Shown here one piece after another: positions 6,200 through 8,510 of a DNA stretch of 8,510 bases; position 1 is the first letter of the stretch; each line of letters opens with the position of its first letter. Source of the DNA: Oscillospiraceae bacterium (GTDB taxonomy: Bacteria; Bacillota; Clostridia; Oscillospirales; Oscillospiraceae); assembly GCA_016296565.1 (NCBI GenBank), contig JAEDJB010000082.1:1-8510 (forward strand), read 5' to 3'. Under the pieces are notes generated by a model. It saw only the letters and a list, made by a program, of their open reading frames with translations. It ran no database searches and was not told where the DNA came from. The translations under genes and the position numbers were made by a program.

Positions 6200-6241
6200 A
6201 CAAAAATCGCCGTGTACCAGCTTGTCCGGTACACGGCGATT
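6200..6241 (-). terminator. Terminator upstream of spoIIAA
   Basis: A perfect 14-bp stem (6241-6228 with 6218-6205 on the minus strand) has a 9-nt loop and is followed by a U run on that strand. On the plus strand no T run follows, so it acts only leftward and ends the lipoprotein transcript (stop 6307). Its 5' arm overlaps the -10 box of the spoIIA promoter. Confidence 0.85.
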
Positions 6242-6271
6242 ATACTGCTTATTCCTGGAAATTTTTGTCAA
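6239..6271 (-). promoter_or_regulatory. Predicted spoIIA promoter with 21-bp spacer
   Basis: On the minus strand, consensus TTGACA (6271-6266) and consensus TATAAT (6244-6239) are 21 bp apart, too far for ordinary SigA use. A Spo0A-box match lies over the -35. In B. subtilis, the Spo0A-activated spoIIG promoter has the same overlong arrangement (22 bp), so I infer Spo0A-dependent SigA initiation near 6232. A SigH-like AGGAAT (6256-6251) is also present, but no GAAT -10 follows at the right distance. The leader would be about 60 nt. Confidence 0.6.
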
Positions 6272-6298
6272 AGTGGGGAAGGGAGAGCCGTTTTTGTC
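6263..6298 (+). promoter_or_regulatory. Spo0A box (6263-6272) and a weaker partner (6292-6298)
   Basis: TTTTGTCAAA at 6263-6272 fits the Spo0A recognition sequence TTTTGTCRAA at every position and overlaps the -35 of the spoIIA promoter. A second TTTTGTC at 6292-6298, 29 bp away in the same orientation, lacks the RAA end. Two sites in tandem suit binding of a phosphorylated Spo0A dimer, the sporulation master regulator. This is motif matching only. Confidence 0.5.
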
Positions 6299-6306
6299 CC
6301 GAAAGG

Positions 6307-6795
6307 TCAGATAGGGCCTTCCGTGCGGACGGTCCAAGGGTCTTGGCTGGTGTCCCGATTCAGCTCAATGACACGCTGACGGGTGGGATCGTTTTCCGGG
6401 GCGGCGGGGACAGTAACTTGCAGGAGAATGACGGTTCCGGGCCCTCGCTGCTCAATATCCTGCTTTACGGAGGAGGCCATGATTTGGCTGTAAGCGGCGT
6501 CCTGGTCATAGGAGATTTCTACCCCTTGGGTCAGCCAGCCAAACCAGGATTCCAGGTCCTCGATCTCTTCCGGATAATAAAGGGAAGGGTTCGGGTCTTG
6601 CGCGGCCATATCGGAATAGTAGGCTTGGGCCACAGCAATGGCGGATTGAATCTCCTCTTGGGTGAAGTTGAGTCCATAGGTCTCATAGTCTTGTTTCTGA
6701 GTTGTGTGTACATTCTCTCCTGACACGGATGCATGGGTTCCGCAACTACAAAGCAGGCAAAGAACAATGAAAAGAACGCCGAGAAGTTTTTTCAT
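6307..6795 (-). CDS. Small lipoprotein, predicted ECF regulon member
   Basis: A 162-residue protein of unknown function. The N-terminus MKKLLGVLFIVLCLLCSC is a lipoprotein signal, with lipobox Leu15-Cys16-Ser17 and lipidated Cys18. The mature part is acidic, with an amphipathic stretch at about 38-62 (TQEEIQSAIAVAQAYYSDMA) and a beta-prone C-terminal half, and would sit on the outer face of the membrane. ATG 6795 is set by AAAGGAG 6 nt upstream; the frame's earlier start overlaps the anti-sigma gene and is not used. It has its own promoter (6811-6846), a near copy of the one before the ECF sigma gene. That makes it a likely target of that sigma factor and perhaps a sensor or effector of the same stress response. 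Its composition is AT-richer than the sporulation genes. Confidence 0.8.
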   Translation of the reverse strand: MKKLLGVLFIVLCLLCSCGTHASVSGENVHTTQKQDYETYGLNFTQEEIQSAIAVAQAYYSDMAAQDPNPSLYYPEEIEDLESWFGWLTQGVEISYDQDAAYSQIMASSVKQDIEQRGPGTVILLQVTVPAAPENDPTRQRVIELNRDTSQDPWTVRTEGPI

Positions 6796-6810
6796 GAAGA
6801 GCTCCTTTCT

Positions 6811-6864
6811 ATTAACGTTTGAGAGGACTGTTTTCTTACAGGTTTTCCCCCAAATTTTGAAAAA
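6811..6864 (-). promoter_or_regulatory. Predicted ECF promoter of the lipoprotein gene
   Basis: On the minus strand, TTTTTCAA (6864-6857) is followed after 13 nt by ACCTGTAAGAAAAC (6843-6830) and, 12 nt later, by CGTTAA (6817-6812). The same parts in the same spacing precede the ECF sigma gene. TGTAAG acts as the -35 and CGTTA as the -10, about 17 nt apart, typical of ECF promoters. Transcription would start only about 20 nt before the ATG. Confidence 0.7.
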
Positions 6865-6878
6865 CATTTTTTTCTCAA

Positions 6879-7589
6879 TTATTTGATATGGTGTACGCTC
6901 TCTGCTATCTTCATCAAGGCTTCGCAGGGAAGGCGGGATGTTAGCAGAAAGGAATGGTTCGTGGTCTCGTCGAACCAAACAAGCATATTTTGGCCGTTTT
7001 CTTTTGTTGAGGTAAACAGTTGACCGGGAAGGCCCTGCACAGAGATATCAGAAATGTTGTGCCATTCGTTATCTAAACTATAGCCGCTGCCTTCTTCCAT
7101 AAGCTGGTAGCTAAACTCAATATCCAGCTCGGGATCACCATTGCTGTAAAAAATGCAAATGATGTTTGTCAGGTCAATATAATCAGACTGATGGTATCCT
7201 CTGGGTAAATAGGCAGGCTCCCAAAGTCCGAGTTGATCGTCCGGAACCGGCCCCGTAAAGTTGTAGGACACATGGGTGTCAAACCACGTCGTAAACCAAC
7301 GGGTGACCGTGGCCCTGGCCTGGGGGCTGGCCAGCATAAGCCCCCCAAAGGACAAAGCCGCCGCCAGCAGGAGACAGGCGGCGGCCCGGGCGGCCCGCTG
7401 CCACAGGGGGCGGGCCAGACGTTTGGCAAGGGCACGGGGATTTCTGAGGAATTTAGCCTCCCAACGCTGATAGGAAAGGGAGAATGCCACCGGGTTTTCG
7501 TCCGCACCCACCGCCTGAAGAAAGTCTGCTTCTGCCACCTGGAGAAGGGCTTCTCGGATTCGTTCCGTTTCAGCTGGGGCGCTATTCAT
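6879..7589 (-). CDS. Membrane-bound anti-sigma factor, DUF4367-like
   Basis: A 236-residue predicted regulator of the ECF sigma factor encoded just upstream. The cytoplasmic N-terminal part (1-65) would hold the sigma factor. One membrane helix follows at about 66-88 (ACLLLAAALSFGGLMLAS). The extracytoplasmic part (about 115-236) resembles DUF4367: LWEPAYLPRGY (122-132), VWFDETTNHSFLLTS (204-218) and the ending EALMKIAESVHHIK (223-236). Two ATGs are possible. I prefer 7589 because AAAGGAGG lies 9 nt upstream, against only 3 nt for the ATG at 7595. It overlaps the sigma gene by 8 nt, the usual coupling of sigma and anti-sigma. GC falls from about 68% near 7350 to about 45% near 7050. Confidence 0.85.
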   Translation of the reverse strand: MNSAPAETERIREALLQVAEADFLQAVGADENPVAFSLSYQRWEAKFLRNPRALAKRLARPLWQRAARAAACLLLAAALSFGGLMLASPQARATVTRWFTTWFDTHVSYNFTGPVPDDQLGLWEPAYLPRGYHQSDYIDLTNIICIFYSNGDPELDIEFSYQLMEEGSGYSLDNEWHNISDISVQGLPGQLFTSTKENGQNMLVWFDETTNHSFLLTSRLPCEALMKIAESVHHIK

Positions 7590-8103
7590 AGGCATATCCC
7601 TCCTTTCTCAAAGCTTCCTGGAGGAGCTTCCGGCCCCGGGTGATGCGGGTGCTCACGGCGCTCTCGGACAGGCCCACATAGCGGGCGATGTCTTTGTCCT
7701 TCCACTCCAGGACAAATTTCAGTTCCAGGATGGTTCGGTACTGCTCCGGCATGGACCGGATGATCGCCACAATTCCCCGGGGGTCGCCGGGGTCCGGGGC
7801 GGCGGTGTCCCAGTCCTCTTCCAGGGGCAAGTCCCGCTGTTCCCGCCGCAGCAGGGAAAGGGCTGTGTTTCTCACAACAACCACCATCCAAGGTAGTTTC
7901 TTGTCCCCGGGGAGAGAGAAGAACTGCTCTGCGTTTTGGACGCACTTCATCCACGCCTCCTGCGCGGCCTCCTCCGCCAGAGCGGGGGAATGGAGCAGAG
8001 ACAGGGCAAAGCGATATAGTTTTTTGTGGTGCGCCTGGTAAAAACGGGCAAAGAAACGCTTGTCCTCCTCGCTCTCCAGGGCAGCCAGCAGGATTGGCAG
8101 CAT
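7582..8103 (-). CDS. ECF-family RNA polymerase sigma factor
   Basis: A 173-residue extracytoplasmic-function sigma factor. Sigma-2 spans about 17-92, with LYRFALSLLHSPALAEEAAQ (29-48) and the PWMVVVVRNTALSLLRR segment (71-87) that contacts the -10. A poorly conserved linker (92-108) follows. Sigma-4 spans about 109-165, with the turn MPEQYRTILELKF (118-130) and the helix-turn-helix KDKDIARYVGLSESAVSTRI (135-154). Length and layout are typical. The ATG at 8101-8103 has GAGGGAG (8118-8112) about 8 nt upstream, partly buried in a hairpin. The gene overlaps its anti-sigma gene downstream and has an ECF-type promoter matching the one of the lipoprotein gene. The signal it answers to cannot be read from sequence; envelope stress is the usual role. 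Confidence 0.92.
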   Translation of the reverse strand: MLPILLAALESEEDKRFFARFYQAHHKKLYRFALSLLHSPALAEEAAQEAWMKCVQNAEQFFSLPGDKKLPWMVVVVRNTALSLLRREQRDLPLEEDWDTAAPDPGDPRGIVAIIRSMPEQYRTILELKFVLEWKDKDIARYVGLSESAVSTRITRGRKLLQEALRKEGYAYE

Positions 8104-8114
8104 GGTTCCACTCT

Positions 8115-8149
8115 CCCTCAGCGGGGGGATTTTCCGAGCGGGCTGAGGG
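8115..8149 (-). promoter_or_regulatory. Leader hairpin covering the ECF sigma RBS
   Basis: On the minus-strand transcript CCCTCAGC (8149-8142) pairs perfectly with GCTGAGGG (8122-8115) across a 19-nt loop. The 3' arm contains the GAGGG of the only visible ribosome binding site for the sigma gene (ATG at 8103). The fold would limit translation until opened. Confidence 0.4.
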
Positions 8150-8176
8150 GACCGCCCTTGAAAACCCCTTTCACTA

Positions 8177-8231
8177 ATATAACGCCTCAGCAGCAGGTTT
8201 TCTTACAGGTTTTTTGAAAAAAGTTGAAAAA
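8177..8231 (-). promoter_or_regulatory. Predicted ECF promoter of the sigma gene
   Basis: On the minus strand, TTTTTCAA (8231-8224) is followed after 13 nt by ACCTGTAAGAAAAC (8210-8197), then 12 nt, then CGTTATAT (8184-8177). The parts and spacing match the promoter at 6811-6864 exactly, while the spacer sequences differ. This supports autoregulation of the sigma factor. The leader would be about 65-70 nt. Confidence 0.7.
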
Positions 8232-8249
8232 ATTTTCGGCGGCAGGGGG

Positions 8250-8510
8250 TCAGTCTGTGATGACCTGAAGGACCTTTAAGGACCCGCTGATGCTACCCCC
8301 CATTTTGGAGTGGATACGGACGCAGTAGGTGCCGTTTCCGGGGTCCTCGTAGGTCCCGCCTCCGGTTTCACCGGGCTCCACGAGAATGAGGTCGGTGACC
8401 CTCTTCTGTCCGCCAATCCATCGGAACCTGGAAAGGGACACATAGCAGGCGTCGGTCCCATTGTTCTGGAAGGAATAGCGCAGGGCGTTTCCGTTCTCTT
8501 CGACGCAGGT
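8250..8510 (-). CDS. 3' end of an unidentified gene
   Basis: An open frame enters from the right edge and ends with TGA at 8252-8250, giving the last 86 residues of a protein. The frame remains open to the window end, so the GTG at 8441 is not its start. The visible part is polar and glycine-rich with alternating hydrophobic residues and no membrane helix: NNGTDACYVSLSRFRWIGG, then VEPGETGGGTYEDPGNGTYC and SISGSLKVLQ. This suggests a secreted or surface beta-sandwich domain, perhaps repeated upstream. I cannot name a family. It lies upstream of the ECF promoter in the same direction, with no strong terminator between them, so read-through into the sigma operon is possible. Confidence 0.65.
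   Translation of the reverse strand, partial: TCVEENGNALRYSFQNNGTDACYVSLSRFRWIGGQKRVTDLILVEPGETGGGTYEDPGNGTYCVRIHSKMGGSISGSLKVLQVITD

Noticed and set aside
6232..6256. SigH promoter for spoIIA
   Set aside because: AGGAAT fits the SigH -35, but no GAAT-type -10 follows at the proper distance. The TATAAT there fits SigA better.
6175..6723. A 182-codon plus-strand frame
   Set aside because: It is antisense to the lipoprotein gene and to the spoIIA control region, whose features are clear; it has no ribosome binding site.
1..8510. CRISPR array, tRNA, rRNA, transposase or phage gene
   Set aside because: I saw no regularly spaced direct repeats, no tRNA or rRNA signature, and no transposase or phage protein on either strand.

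Overview
The window looks like chromosomal DNA of an endospore-forming, fairly GC-rich member of the Clostridia. A gut Oscillospirales lineage (Flavonifractor/Lawsonibacter-like) is my best guess. The basis is an intact spoIIAA-spoIIAB-sigF operon, Firmicute-type AAAGGAG ribosome binding sites, high GC, and GC-rich palindromic intergenic repeats. The taxon is inferred from these features, not from any search.

Layout. Positions 1-605 hold no convincing long gene. They contain a dense run of hairpins (34-286) bounded by two copies of the same 22-base terminator hairpin, then an AT-richer leader with two small palindromes and a possible 27-codon ORF. A sodium:alanine/glycine symporter gene follows (606-2021, +), ending at a strong terminator that probably works in both directions. 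On the minus strand, a membrane-anchored coiled-coil protein of unknown function and a YbaK-type aminoacyl-tRNA deacylase form a two-gene operon (3484 to 2095). It diverges from gluQRS (3611-4576, +), the glutamyl-queuosine tRNA(Asp) synthetase; promoters in both directions are visible between them. The stop codon of gluQRS lies inside an 82-bp palindromic element that separates it from the convergent spoIIA operon.

The spoIIA operon (6169 to 4678, -) encodes anti-anti-sigma SpoIIAA, anti-sigma kinase SpoIIAB and forespore sigma factor SigF. Upstream are near-perfect -35 and -10 boxes spaced 21 bp apart, with a Spo0A-box match over the -35. The -10 overlaps the stem of a terminator belonging to the gene upstream.

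The right-hand part (8213 to 6307, -) is an ECF sigma factor system: the ECF sigma gene, an overlapping membrane-bound DUF4367-like anti-sigma gene, and a small lipoprotein gene. The sigma gene and the lipoprotein gene are each preceded by the same composite promoter: a T5CAA element, 13 nt, ACCTGTAAGAAAAC, 12 nt, then CGTTA. I read this as the system's own ECF promoter, so the sigma factor would activate itself and the lipoprotein. A stem in the sigma mRNA leader also covers its ribosome binding site. The window ends inside the 3' part of an unidentified minus-strand gene (8250-8510).

All the protein families are known ones, and I see no wholly new system. The most interesting material is regulatory: the paired ECF promoters, the terminator/promoter overlap at spoIIA, and the structured intergenic repeats.
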